The notes: generated from the sequence alone by a model not told the origin. Positions 17,635 through 26,506 are shown, numbered from the stretch's first letter. The stretch is DNA of 64,000 nucleotides from an uncultured Bacteroidales bacterium (GCA_905210435.1 CAJLWO010000004.1:30885-94884), one strand, 5' to 3'. Made by a program: numbers and translations.

Positions 17635-18179
17635 CAGGCTTCGGTTACGTTATAGACTACGCGGTGGAGCAGGAGGGATGCGTTTTGGGGCGACAATCCC
17701 GGCTCGGTCGACATGAGCCAGAGATGCACGGGAGGTAGGAATGTGTCGTAGGGTGGCTGCACGTAGCTGCGGTCGATGATATGGAATCCGAGGCGTTTGT
17801 AGAACTGGATGCGGCTGAGTGCCTGTGCCGACAGATGTTCGGGTTCGACTTCAAGGAGTATGGGCAGCGGGTTGCATTTCTCCCGGAGGATACGTATGGC
17901 GGTGCTGCCGATATTGCGGCCGCGCAGTGTCGGGTCGACGACAAAGTGCTCCACGTAGATGAAATCGTCAAATTTCCATGTCGTAATCATGCCGACAAGA
18001 CGTTCGCCGAGATAGATGCCTGTCAGTTCGAGGCGGCCGCCGCAGCGTGCCGTTATCATTTCCCACGGTCGCTGTTCGGCCGGAGGGAAAGCCTCGAGGT
18101 ATATCTCTTTGGCTGCGTCTAAATCGTGTGATGCGTCGAGTGGAGCGAGAGTGATTTTGTTTTCTTCTATTGCAGTCAT
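17634..18179 (-). CDS. GNAT-family N-acetyltransferase
   Basis: A 181-residue protein with a GNAT fold. YVEHFVVDPTLRGRNIGSTAIRIL (about 77-100) contains the acetyl-CoA-binding R/Q-x-x-G-x-G/A-like loop (RGRNIGS). IQFYKRLGFHIID near 131-143 is the usual C-terminal strand. The acceptor is unknown. It is coupled with the downstream DMT transporter, so the pair may act on or export a shared small molecule; that link is inference only. Confidence 0.85.
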   Translation of the reverse strand: MTAIEENKITLAPLDASHDLDAAKEIYLEAFPPAEQRPWEMITARCGGRLELTGIYLGERLVGMITTWKFDDFIYVEHFVVDPTLRGRNIGSTAIRILREKCNPLPILLEVEPEHLSAQALSRIQFYKRLGFHIIDRSYVQPPYDTFLPPVHLWLMSTEPGLSPQNASLLLHRVVYNVTEA

Positions 18180-18274
18180 TGCCGGTTGGTTATTATCTAT
18201 TGTCGATATCTGTTATGCGACATAGTCCTTACGGGGGATGACCGGATATTTATACGTCAACTTGCCCGTCAGTC

Positions 18275-20365
18275 CTACGAGATGGGAATTACGAAGAGGA
18301 ATGTTGAGCCTTGGCCGAGTCGGGAGGTATCGACTTTTACCGACCCGTCAAGAAGTTCGGCTATCATTCGGCATATCGCAAGGCCGAGGCCGTTGCCCTG
18401 GGTGTTGCGGTCGAGTTTGCGGAAACGGTCAAAGATTTCCTCCTCTTTCCCTTTGGGAATACCGATGCCGGTATCGGAGACTGCAAAGATAATGGAATTA
18501 TTCGTACGGTCAATGCGGTAAGATAGGGAAATTGACCCTTGTGATGTGAATTTCGCCGCATTGGAAAGCAGATTGATGAGCACTTGTTCTACGCGGCGTG
18601 AGTCGGTGGTGATATAAGTGTCGGGAGCCGTTTCCTGCTCGAAACTGATGGTCACTCCGGGCTGGAGATAGGAGCGCATGCTCTCGATGGCCATACGGCA
18701 TATATCGCCCACAAGCACCGGATAGCGTTTTATTGATATTGTGGCATTTTCGAGCGAGCCCACATCAAGCAGGTCGTGCACGATGGTGTTGAGCAGTTCG
18801 GTATTTAGCTTTACAATATCGGCATAGCGTAAGAGGTATTTTTTCTTGGCATTGTCGGCGCAGTCGACAATCAGGTGGGAGTATTCTACGATAGCGTTGA
18901 GCGGTGTGGTTATTTCACGGCTCATGTTGTCGATAAATTCGGCTTTGCATCGTTCGGCATGCCGTGCTGCCTCATGTGCCTCGATAAGTTTCTGCTGCGT
19001 GGCAAGCAGGTTGGACTGTTCCTTGCGGAGGGCTTCGTTTGAGGCTTCGAGTCCCGTGGCAAGCGTGCGTGATTTTTTAATTGCTCTTAGGAGAAAACCG
19101 AGGGTTATGAGCATTATGATGAAAGCGATGATGCCGGCGAATAGGAGCACGCGCTGGTGTTTCATCTTTGCTTCGGCGTTGGCGAGTTCAAGTCGCGCGT
19201 TGCGTATCTGGAGCTCATTGACGTCATAGATGGTCTGGAGTTCGGTGTATGTGTTTTGGGCTGAAAGATCCATATTCTCCTCAAGCATTCTGTTGTAGAG
19301 AGAGGTGTATTTGAGAAGGATGTCTTTGTTGCCGGTGGAGTCGGCGGCCGAGATGATATTGCGCAATGCCCTTACTTTGCTGAAATTGTCGGGATTTGTG
19401 TCTAAAATGCTTTCGAGCAACGGTATCGCGCGGGCATAATCTTTGACAGCCATGTAGTAATAAGCGTCGACGACGCCTAATTTCATGTCGTTGGCGGCTT
19501 CGGCGTTGCGGGCCGCAATCGCGGTTATGCTGTCGTAGTATTCCTGTATCTCGGCCGGCTGCAGACCTTTGTAGTTTTGCAGCAGGCTGCGGTAAGTGCT
19601 GTACCGGTAAGTATCCAGATTGCGGTATTTGCGTCCTGAGTTATGGTAGTCTTTTTCCATTTTGTCAATGATGGAAAGAATCATTCGGTACACTTTGATG
19701 GCCTGGTCGGGGTGGTTGTGGTTGGTGTAAACGGAGGCTGCCTGGTTGAATATGATGTTGCGCACGGCCAGATCCTGGGCGGGGAGGGATTTTGCCATGG
19801 AAATGGCTTTGTCGACATATTTGGCGAGCATGGGTATGTGGGAGCTGTTGCCGAGAAGTATGCATAGAGAGCCGAGGCGCTCAATGCGGTCGTAGGGAGT
19901 GGCATCGGTCGGGAGAGTCTGGTAGCGGTTGATTGTTTCCCTGATTTTTACAAGGCGGTCGGCTTCAGAGGTGTATCGCGCCATATAGCCGGCGCGCCGC
20001 AGTACGATGAACGTATGAGTGGCGCGACGGTCATTGCCGTCAGGATATTCAGCGCATTTATTTTCGAGCATCGCGAGCACCGAGTCGTTGCGGGTATATG
20101 TATTGGCAAGATGGCGAAGCATGTCGAGTCCGAGAGAGTCGTTGCCGGTACGTTCGGCAATATCGAGCATCTGCCATGCGATTGGTGTACGCGAGCCTTT
20201 GTCTGACAGGTCGAATATGTCATACATTATGGATATGCTGTCGTCGGTAGAGGCGGTGGTTGCAAGCTGTGCTTTAAGGTCGTCGATCGCTCCGGCATGG
20301 AGTGATGACGGTATTGACAGAAGCAAAGCGACCGCCGTCAGTATGCCAACTATAATTCTTTTCAT
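18275..20365 (-). CDS. TPR-containing sensor histidine kinase-like protein with Arg in place of the phospho-acceptor His
   Basis: A 696-residue membrane sensor. It has a signal peptide (about 1-24, ending SLHAG), a periplasmic all-helical region with TPR-like repeats (about 30-390), a membrane helix at 407-426 and a coiled linker. A HisKA-like dimerisation region (about 470-540) and an HATPase_c domain (about 575-696) follow, with N box VLINLLSNAAKFT and G boxes VSDTGIGIP and GNGLGLAI. The H box reads NMSREITTPLNAI: Arg483 (codon complement of 18917-18919) stands where the phosphorylated His normally is. No response regulator gene adjoins. It may be a pseudo-kinase, a phosphatase, or signal through another residue. 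Confidence 0.88.
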   Translation of the reverse strand: MKRIIVGILTAVALLLSIPSSLHAGAIDDLKAQLATTASTDDSISIMYDIFDLSDKGSRTPIAWQMLDIAERTGNDSLGLDMLRHLANTYTRNDSVLAMLENKCAEYPDGNDRRATHTFIVLRRAGYMARYTSEADRLVKIRETINRYQTLPTDATPYDRIERLGSLCILLGNSSHIPMLAKYVDKAISMAKSLPAQDLAVRNIIFNQAASVYTNHNHPDQAIKVYRMILSIIDKMEKDYHNSGRKYRNLDTYRYSTYRSLLQNYKGLQPAEIQEYYDSITAIAARNAEAANDMKLGVVDAYYYMAVKDYARAIPLLESILDTNPDNFSKVRALRNIISAADSTGNKDILLKYTSLYNRMLEENMDLSAQNTYTELQTIYDVNELQIRNARLELANAEAKMKHQRVLLFAGIIAFIIMLITLGFLLRAIKKSRTLATGLEASNEALRKEQSNLLATQQKLIEAHEAARHAERCKAEFIDNMSREITTPLNAIVEYSHLIVDCADNAKKKYLLRYADIVKLNTELLNTIVHDLLDVGSLENATISIKRYPVLVGDICRMAIESMRSYLQPGVTISFEQETAPDTYITTDSRRVEQVLINLLSNAAKFTSQGSISLSYRIDRTNNSIIFAVSDTGIGIPKGKEEEIFDRFRKLDRNTQGNGLGLAICRMIAELLDGSVKVDTSRLGQGSTFLFVIPIS

Positions 20366-20419
20366 ATTGAGATATTATACAGTTAACTTTCGCAAAAATA
20401 TGTGGCAACAATAGTAGTG

Positions 20420-20451
20420 CAAAGATACTGAATTTACGGATAGAATGCAAA
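20420..20451 (-). promoter_or_regulatory. Promoter for the sensor kinase-like gene
   Basis: On the minus strand TTTG (complement of 20448-20451), a 20-base spacer and TATCTTTG (complement of 20420-20427) match the Bacteroidota consensus very well. The predicted start is about 50 bases before the ATG at 20365. Confidence 0.7.
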
Positions 20452-20455
20452 TAAA

Positions 20456-20498
20456 TAGCGGTCCCGCATCGTGCGTTTTGCGGCATGATGCGGGACCG
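20456..20498 (-). terminator. Terminator for the membrane protein gene at 20522-21715
   Basis: A perfect 12-bp stem (20459-20470 with 20487-20498) with a 16-base loop lies 23 bases beyond the stop of the minus-strand gene at 20522. It is followed on that strand by a short AT-rich tract. It is immediately next to the promoter of the following gene. Confidence 0.65.
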
Positions 20499-20521
20499 GT
20501 GTTGTGGTAGATATGTATGAT

Positions 20522-21715
20522 TTATGCCTGGGTGTTGCCGGGGTTGTTGATGCGTTCGTTGAGCACGCGGGTGGCCAGCTGTATGTAGCCGTCGTAGTAG
20601 CTGTCGGCATTGGAGAGGATGCCTTGAAGTTCGGGAACGGTGAGCGACGACACTTCGTTGATGAATGTGGCGTTCTCGCGGGCGAGAAGCTCCATGGACG
20701 CGGCGTCAAGCACTTCGGCCGAAAATCCCTGTACGTTGTCATGGACGATGCTGAGCAGCTGTTCGTCGGAGTAATCTTTGATTACTTCCCATCCCTGGCG
20801 CTTGGTGAGCGTCTTGCGGGCTTCGTCGACGAATGCCGGATTGGCATAGAGCGACGGGTTGTTGATGACGTTGGTCAGCTCCTGATTGCTCATGCCCATG
20901 AGTATCTTTTTCTGCTCCTCGGTGATGGCCGACACGGGACGTGCCGAATAATTATGCTGCGGCTGGGCCGGAGCTGAGGGCTGGACAGGTGCGGCTGCCG
21001 GCTGCTCTACGTATGTGGCCTGAGGCGCGAAGTCATCGTTGCTATCAGGCGTTTCTTCAATATTACTTGCGTTAGATACTGCTCTCCACCAGGATATTAC
21101 ACATATAATGGCTAAAAGTAGCAACAATATACATATTAAAATTCCACAAGTTTCTTCACCTGAAGAAGAATATCCGTAATAATAATTAAAGGATTTTTTA
21201 ACAATTATTTTATACAGCAATATGGCAAGCAAAGGGAAGACTGACAGTATAAAATAGCATACAGATGCACCTTTCAGCGAGTGTAAGGATTTTCCTGCCG
21301 TGAGGGTGCCTAAGGCTAACGGCAAGTTGACGACAACAGTTATCAGCGTGATGAGCACCAGTGCTTCAGTCTGGCCATTGGCTAATGACATGAATTTGTA
21401 TAAAAGTTCTTCATCGAAAATAAATATCATTTGCAGGATACCTCCGATTAGAGCCCCGGCGATACAGGCGCCAAAACCGGCCGCCGATATGTTCAGCTTT
21501 TTAGCGCCCGGAATTGCTCCCGTAAGGGCACCGGCCCAGATAAGGCATCCGATGAATTGAATTACTACAAGCGCTTTGGCAAACCCTTCACTCATGTCTT
21601 TGAAGGCCTCAACAGCAACAAAAAATGCTATGAATGGTAACGGTATCATCGCAAGCGTGGCACCGATGGCCGCGGCTCTGAGCGAGCCGCTGATTTTAGG
21701 TGATTGTTGTTCCAT
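20522..21715 (-). CDS. Multi-pass membrane protein with a repeat-bearing C-terminal tail, function unknown
   Basis: A 397-residue protein. About six hydrophobic segments occupy residues 12-210, then a Pro/Ala-rich linker (about 235-260). A C-terminal cytosolic-type region (about 268-390) has roughly three related helical units of about 40 residues, with patterns such as MSNQELTNVINNPSLY, YSDEQLLSIVHDNVQGF and LTVPELQGILSNADSYY. Each unit ends in an Ala/Leu-rich helix. No named family is recognised. Base composition is uneven: bases 21060-21250, covering the last membrane segment, are clearly more AT-rich than the rest, which may mark domain shuffling. Confidence 0.75.
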   Translation of the reverse strand: MEQQSPKISGSLRAAAIGATLAMIPLPFIAFFVAVEAFKDMSEGFAKALVVIQFIGCLIWAGALTGAIPGAKKLNISAAGFGACIAGALIGGILQMIFIFDEELLYKFMSLANGQTEALVLITLITVVVNLPLALGTLTAGKSLHSLKGASVCYFILSVFPLLAILLYKIIVKKSFNYYYGYSSSGEETCGILICILLLLLAIICVISWWRAVSNASNIEETPDSNDDFAPQATYVEQPAAAPVQPSAPAQPQHNYSARPVSAITEEQKKILMGMSNQELTNVINNPSLYANPAFVDEARKTLTKRQGWEVIKDYSDEQLLSIVHDNVQGFSAEVLDAASMELLARENATFINEVSSLTVPELQGILSNADSYYDGYIQLATRVLNERINNPGNTQA

Positions 21716-21760
21716 ATGGGTTATGATTAGTTGGTTAATAATCGGTAGTATATAAAGTGT

Positions 21761-23221
21761 TTAAGAGTTCAGGACTTGCGCGGGTCGCCGGCGCAGCCAG
21801 CGGGTGAAAAGGCCGAGGAATGCGATTGCCACTACTCCGGCGAGGATGATGGCGGTGTCGAGAGGTAGGCCGATACCGGCCTTTGGTTCGCCAAGCGGAG
21901 CAAAGAGGATATAGCTGACGCATACCATTGTCATGAACAGTGCCGGAATGAGTGTGATGTAGAATAGCTTGCGGCGGCGTGCGAGATAGACCGTTACTGC
22001 CCAGAGGGTGAATACGGAGAGTGTCTGGTTGCTCCATGCGAAGTAGCGCCATAGCACGGTGAAGTCAATCTGCATCAGCAGGAAGCACATTGCTATGATC
22101 GGGAGGGTGACAAGCAGCCGCTTCACTACGGTTGTCTGGCGTATGGAGAAGGAATCCGCTATGATGAGACGCGCCGAGCGCATGGCTGTATCGCCCGTGG
22201 TAATCGGGGCGGCGATGACGCCGAGAATGGCAAACAGGCCGCCGGCCACGCCGAGCCAGTTGTTGCAGATGGCTGTGACGAGGGCTCCCGCCTCGCCATC
22301 GTCTTTATGGGCGCTCACATAGTCGGCTATCGCCTGATATGACTCGCAGAAAGCTATTGCCGCGGCTGCCCATATCAGTGCCACGATGCCTTCGGCCACC
22401 ATGGCGCCGTAGAATACGGGACGCGCCATCTTCTCGTTTTTGAGGCACCGCGCCATCATCGGCGACTGGGTGGCATGAAAACCCGATATGGCACCGCATG
22501 CTATCGACACGAACATCATCGGAAAGAGCGGAGCCTCCGACGGGTCGGCATGGCGGTTGGCGAAGCCCTCGCTGACTCCGGTGGGGATGTCTATGCCGCT
22601 GAACAGCAGATAGCCCATTATGCCGACGGCCATCACCAACAGCGCGAGCCCGAATACTGGATAGAGCCGCCCGATAAGTTTGTCGATGGGGAGCAACGTG
22701 GCGAGGATATAGTATGCAAAGATTACGACTGTCCAGAATGTTTCCGAAAGATGGTCGGGTGTCAGATTGGCAAGCAGTCCGGCCGGTGTCTTGACAAACA
22801 CCGCAACTACCATAATGAGCAGGAACACCGTAAATATGCCCATTACCGACTGTACGCGCCGGCCAAGCTCCATGCCTACAATCTGCGGGAGCGACTTGCC
22901 GTCGTTGCGGAGCGATATCATCGCGGAGATGAAATCGTGGACGGCGCCCCCGAAAATGGTGCCGAGCGCAATCCACAGGAATGCCGCCGGCCCGTACATC
23001 ACGCCCATGATGGCCCCGAAAATCGGACCGATACCGGCGATGTTCAGGAACTGTATGAGGAATACTTTCCACGTGGGGAGAGGTACGTAATCGACACCGT
23101 CGGGATGAGACGACGAAGGGGTCGGGCGCCCGGGGTCAATGGAAAAGACACGCTCGACGAAAAGTCCGTATAAAAAATAACCTCCTATGAGTACTGCAAG
23201 TGAGATAAGGAAGAGGGTCAT
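21761..23221 (-). CDS. cstA: Carbon starvation protein CstA-family transporter
   Basis: A 486-residue polytopic membrane protein of the CstA family. The motif-rich N-terminal half includes FLNIAGIGPIFGAIMG, GTIFGGAVHDFISAMISLR and GKSLPQIVGMELG; then SGFHATQSPMMARCL and GDTAMRSARLIIAD. CstA-type proteins import pyruvate and have been linked to peptide use during carbon limitation in enterics. At 486 residues it is shorter than E. coli CstA (701), as is usual in Bacteroidota. No regulatory genes adjoin it. Confidence 0.9.
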   Translation of the reverse strand: MTLFLISLAVLIGGYFLYGLFVERVFSIDPGRPTPSSSHPDGVDYVPLPTWKVFLIQFLNIAGIGPIFGAIMGVMYGPAAFLWIALGTIFGGAVHDFISAMISLRNDGKSLPQIVGMELGRRVQSVMGIFTVFLLIMVVAVFVKTPAGLLANLTPDHLSETFWTVVIFAYYILATLLPIDKLIGRLYPVFGLALLVMAVGIMGYLLFSGIDIPTGVSEGFANRHADPSEAPLFPMMFVSIACGAISGFHATQSPMMARCLKNEKMARPVFYGAMVAEGIVALIWAAAAIAFCESYQAIADYVSAHKDDGEAGALVTAICNNWLGVAGGLFAILGVIAAPITTGDTAMRSARLIIADSFSIRQTTVVKRLLVTLPIIAMCFLLMQIDFTVLWRYFAWSNQTLSVFTLWAVTVYLARRRKLFYITLIPALFMTMVCVSYILFAPLGEPKAGIGLPLDTAIILAGVVAIAFLGLFTRWLRRRPAQVLNS

Positions 23222-23422
23222 GAATATTGTGTGTGAATTATTAGAATGTATATTAATTACAGTATATCAGATACAAATAAAAACTTAATAAGGACAAAAA
23301 GAACAATTATCATATAAATTATAAGAAGAATCTTAATGATATTATTAAGTTTCATATATTTGATTTTGATTGATTATGACACCAAAAATACGAAATAATG
23401 GGAATTTACGCAAAAAAATATT

Positions 23423-23430
23423 TAATTTTG
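23423..23430 (+). promoter_or_regulatory. -7 promoter box upstream of the neuC-like gene; rest of gap AT-rich and empty
   Basis: TAATTTTG at 23423-23430 fits TAnnTTTG, and translation starts 11 bases later. No convincing -33 element is seen. The remaining bases from 23222 are AT-rich without a plausible gene. Confidence 0.35.
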
Positions 23431-23440
23431 TGGGAGTTAT

Positions 23441-24619
23441 ATGAAGAAAATGAACGACAATATACGACATATCGCGATTGTCAGCTCCACGCGTGCCGAC
23501 TGGGGGCTGCTCGCGCCGGTGGCAAAGGCATTGCAACGCCGTGACGACGTGCGGCTCAGCATCATTGCCACAAACATGCACCTTGACCCGTCGAGGGGCA
23601 TGACTGTTGATGAGATACGCGCCGACGGATTCGAACCCGCGGCTCTCGTGCCGATGGCCTATGCTTCCGACAGCGAGGTGGATACAGCCGTGGCAATGGG
23701 TGCGCATCTTGCCGATATGGCGCGTACGCTCGCTGACGTAAAGCCCGACATACTGCTGCTGCTCGGCGACCGTTTCGAGATGCTTGCCGTGGCTTCGGCT
23801 GCCACAATGCTCCATATCCCGATTGCGCATATATCGGGGGGCGAAATCACTCAGGGCGCTGTTGACGACAACATAAGGCATGCCATAAGCAAACTGTCGT
23901 CGCTCCATTTCGCCACAACCGAGCGTCACCGCGACAGGCTGATTGCGATGGGCGAGCAGCCCGACCTGGTTTTAAACACGGGCGCGTTGGGTGTGTGGAA
24001 CATGAACCATGCACCCGTCATGACGCGTGACGAACTGGAGCGGTCGCTCGGGTTCGGCCTCGACGGACGCGTCCTGCTGGTGACATACCATCCGGCCACC
24101 AATGACACCGTGGAGCCGGCGGTAAGATTCGGCGCGTTGCTCGACGCCCTCGACCGCCATCCCGATTGCAGGGTAATCATTACATATCCCAACAACGACC
24201 CCAACAGCGCCGACATCATCGACATGATAAAGGCTTATAGGCAACGACGCGGCGACGAAGTGCTTGCCGTGCCGTCGCTCGGAGCACTGCGCTACCGTTC
24301 GGCGCTGCACTATGTGAGCGCTGTCGCAGGCAACTCGTCGAGCGGGGTAGTGGAAGTGCCCTCGGCAGGGGTGCCGGTGGTGAATATAGGCATGCGGCAG
24401 CAGGGGCGTACTGCATCCGAAGCCGTGATACACTGCGGCGATGACGCTGAGTCAATCGATGCCGCCATCACGCGTGCGCTGACCCCCGAAGCGGCTGAAA
24501 CGGCACGGCGTACGCCTAATCCCTACCGGCATGACGGTACGGTCGATATGATTGTCGACAAGCTGACCGGTTGCGACATATCGCAACTGCTACCCAAAAA
24601 ATTCCATGATATCAAATAG
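23441..24619 (+). CDS. UDP-N-acetylglucosamine 2-epimerase (hydrolysing), NeuC/LegG-like
   Basis: A 392-residue GT-B-fold enzyme of the hydrolysing NDP-GlcNAc 2-epimerase family. These enzymes make ManNAc-type sugars for sialic or legionaminic acid synthesis. Seen motifs: IVSSTRADWGLLAPVAKAL at the N-terminus, LLLGDRFEMLAVASAA (about 106-121), HISGGEITQGAVDDNIRHAISKL in two pieces (about 130-152), and VAGNSSSGVVEVPSAGVPVVNIG near 295-317. Its neighbours are a CMP-sugar synthetase and a CBS-nucleotidyltransferase, as in legionaminic acid loci. The natural substrate may therefore be a GDP-linked diacetamido sugar rather than UDP-GlcNAc. Confidence 0.9.
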   Translation: MKKMNDNIRHIAIVSSTRADWGLLAPVAKALQRRDDVRLSIIATNMHLDPSRGMTVDEIRADGFEPAALVPMAYASDSEVDTAVAMGAHLADMARTLADVKPDILLLLGDRFEMLAVASAATMLHIPIAHISGGEITQGAVDDNIRHAISKLSSLHFATTERHRDRLIAMGEQPDLVLNTGALGVWNMNHAPVMTRDELERSLGFGLDGRVLLVTYHPATNDTVEPAVRFGALLDALDRHPDCRVIITYPNNDPNSADIIDMIKAYRQRRGDEVLAVPSLGALRYRSALHYVSAVAGNSSSGVVEVPSAGVPVVNIGMRQQGRTASEAVIHCGDDAESIDAAITRALTPEAAETARRTPNPYRHDGTVDMIVDKLTGCDISQLLPKKFHDIK

Positions 24620-24623
24620 CAAT

Positions 24624-25325
24624 ATGAACCCGTTGATAATAATACCGGCGCGCGGAGGGAGCAAAGGCATTCCCAAAAAGAATATCGTTCCGCTTAACGG
24701 ACGCCCGCTGATTGACTATACCATAAAGGCCGCGCTTGAAATAGCGCCGGCCGAACGCATAATACTGTCGACCGACTCCGACGAGATAGCCGCCGTGGCG
24801 CGTCAATGCGGCCTTGATGTGCCATACATGCGCCCGGCCGAACTGGCAACCGACACCGCCGGCTCGCGCGAGGTGATACTTGACGTGATGGACTGGGCCG
24901 ACCGCCGCGGCATCCGCTATGATGCCGTAGTGCTGTTGCAGCCCACGTCGCCGCTACGCACCGCCGACGACATAGCCGGCGCGATGGCGCTCTACGCCGA
25001 CGGCACCGACATGGTCGTAAGCGTGACCGAAGCACGTTCCAATCCCTACTACAACTGCTTCGAGACCGATGCCGACGGCTGCCTGCACGTGAGCAAAGGC
25101 GACGGCCTCTACACCCGCCGCCAGGACGTGCCCCCCGCCTACGAATACAACGGCGCCGTCTACGTAATCAACCCCGCCTCAATCCGCCGTCTCCCGATGG
25201 GCGCGTTCCCACGCCGCATCCCCTATGTGATGCCCGCCGCCCGCTCCATCGACATCGACGCCCCGATAGACCTGCTCATAGCATCTCACCTCCTCAGCGA
25301 AAAAGAGAACGGCACTATTCAATAA
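24624..25325 (+). CDS. Acylneuraminate cytidylyltransferase-like CMP-nonulosonate synthetase (NeuA/LegF type)
   Basis: Activates a nine-carbon nonulosonic acid as its CMP derivative. The protein starts MNPLIIIPARGGSKGIPKKN, the signature of CMP-sialate/CMP-legionaminate synthetases. It also has STDSDEIAAVARQ, LLQPTSPLRTADDIAGA and the C-terminal SIDIDAPIDLLIA (DIDxPxD motif). The ATG at 24624, four bases after the neuC-like stop, gives 233 residues and the best match; an upstream ATG at 24606 would overlap neuC by 14 bases. The gene coding the synthase for its substrate (NeuB/LegI) is not in the window. Confidence 0.88.
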   Translation: MNPLIIIPARGGSKGIPKKNIVPLNGRPLIDYTIKAALEIAPAERIILSTDSDEIAAVARQCGLDVPYMRPAELATDTAGSREVILDVMDWADRRGIRYDAVVLLQPTSPLRTADDIAGAMALYADGTDMVVSVTEARSNPYYNCFETDADGCLHVSKGDGLYTRRQDVPPAYEYNGAVYVINPASIRRLPMGAFPRRIPYVMPAARSIDIDAPIDLLIASHLLSEKENGTIQ

Positions 25326-25341
25326 TACGGAGAAAAAGTTG

Positions 25342-25349
25342 TAACTTTG
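25342..25349 (+). promoter_or_regulatory. Possible internal promoter box before the CBS-nucleotidyltransferase
   Basis: TAACTTTG at 25342-25349 is a good -7 match, but the -33 region is poor. If used, transcription would begin within a few bases of the ATG at 25356, giving an almost leaderless message. Confidence 0.3.
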
Positions 25350-25355
25350 CGGGAT

Positions 25356-26429
25356 ATGGAGATGTTTCAACGACATATTATACCTTCGACGGCTACTGTC
25401 AGGGATGCAATTGAGGGCTTGGACCGGCTGTCGGGCGATACGCGTACGCTTATTGTGACCGATGGCGAGGACAGACCGACAGGTACTGTGACCGACGGCG
25501 ACATAAGGCGTGCGCTCATACGCGGTGTCGCGCTTGACGACAATATCGGTGAGGCCATGAACCGACAGTTCCGTTCGGTCACGCGCGGCAATGTCGATAT
25601 CGCTTTTATAAGGGATATACGTAATGCCGGAATAGGATTGCTTCCGGTGATTGACGAGGCCGGAAAACTCGTCAGAATAGTGGATCTGCGCAAGGTCGAC
25701 TCCCTGCTGCCGCTCAGCGCGCTTATCATGGCCGGCGGAAAGGGGGAGAGGTTGCGCCCGATGACGCTTACCACACCCAAACCGCTTCTCACTATCGAGG
25801 GGAAGGCTATCATTGATTACAATATCGAGGCGCTTGCGCGGGTGGGTGTCGACGAGGTAGCGGTCAGCACCGCCTATCTTGCCGAACAGCTCGACGAGCA
25901 TTTCTCGAAGCCCGTTGCCGGTATCAGTGTGCGTACTATAAGGGAGGAGCAGCCGCGCGGCACGATAGGCGCCCTCGCCGACGTCTTGCCGATGCTGACC
26001 AATGACACGGTGCTCGTGATGAACTCCGACCTGCTCACCGACATAGCTCTCGACGAGATGTACATACGCCACCGTCAGGAGGAGGCCGACATAACGGTGG
26101 CCGCCATACCATATACGGTGTCGGTGCCGTACGCGATACTGTCGACCGAGGGGAGCCGGATAACGTCGTTGCGCGAAAAGCCCACCTACTCGCTCTATGC
26201 CAACGGCGGGATATATATGATATCGAGAAAAGCGGCCGCGCTGGTGCCTTCCGACCGTCGCTACGATGCCACCGCCCTTATCGACGAAGCGCTGGCGCGC
26301 GGCCTGAAGGTGGTGTATTTCCCGATCAACGGCACGTGGATAGATGTCGGTACGCCGGCTGATTTCCGCCATGCCGCCGACATCATGAAATATCATGGCG
26401 GAAAACATAGACCGACCGCCGATTGTTGA
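25356..26429 (+). CDS. CBS-domain sugar-1-phosphate nucleotidyltransferase (PtmE-like)
   Basis: About 357 residues. Two CBS domains fill the first 115 residues or so (VTDGEDRPTGTVTDGDIRRAL; GLLPVIDEAGKLVRIVDL). A nucleotidyltransferase domain follows with LSALIMAGGKGERLRPMT, TTPKPLLTI and the metal site MNSDLLTDI. This layout matches Campylobacter PtmE, a glucosamine-1-phosphate guanylyltransferase that feeds legionaminic acid synthesis. With the neuC-like and neuA-like genes just upstream, a GDP-sugar entry into a nonulosonic acid pathway is the likely role. The start at 25356 is preferred over the TTG at 25347, which lies inside a promoter-like box. Confidence 0.83.
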   Translation: MEMFQRHIIPSTATVRDAIEGLDRLSGDTRTLIVTDGEDRPTGTVTDGDIRRALIRGVALDDNIGEAMNRQFRSVTRGNVDIAFIRDIRNAGIGLLPVIDEAGKLVRIVDLRKVDSLLPLSALIMAGGKGERLRPMTLTTPKPLLTIEGKAIIDYNIEALARVGVDEVAVSTAYLAEQLDEHFSKPVAGISVRTIREEQPRGTIGALADVLPMLTNDTVLVMNSDLLTDIALDEMYIRHRQEEADITVAAIPYTVSVPYAILSTEGSRITSLREKPTYSLYANGGIYMISRKAAALVPSDRRYDATALIDEALARGLKVVYFPINGTWIDVGTPADFRHAADIMKYHGGKHRPTADC

Positions 26430-26506
26430 TTTATATTGAGAGGATTCCGATAGCCGTTGCCTGACGATTATCACCTCTCGAGATCCGTTACATTAAAAGA
26501 AAAATT

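Noticed and set aside
26446..26488. A GAGAGG...CCTCTC inverted repeat before obgE, as a possible regulatory hairpin
   Set aside because: The arms are only 6 bases and separated by about 30, which is likely to occur by chance.
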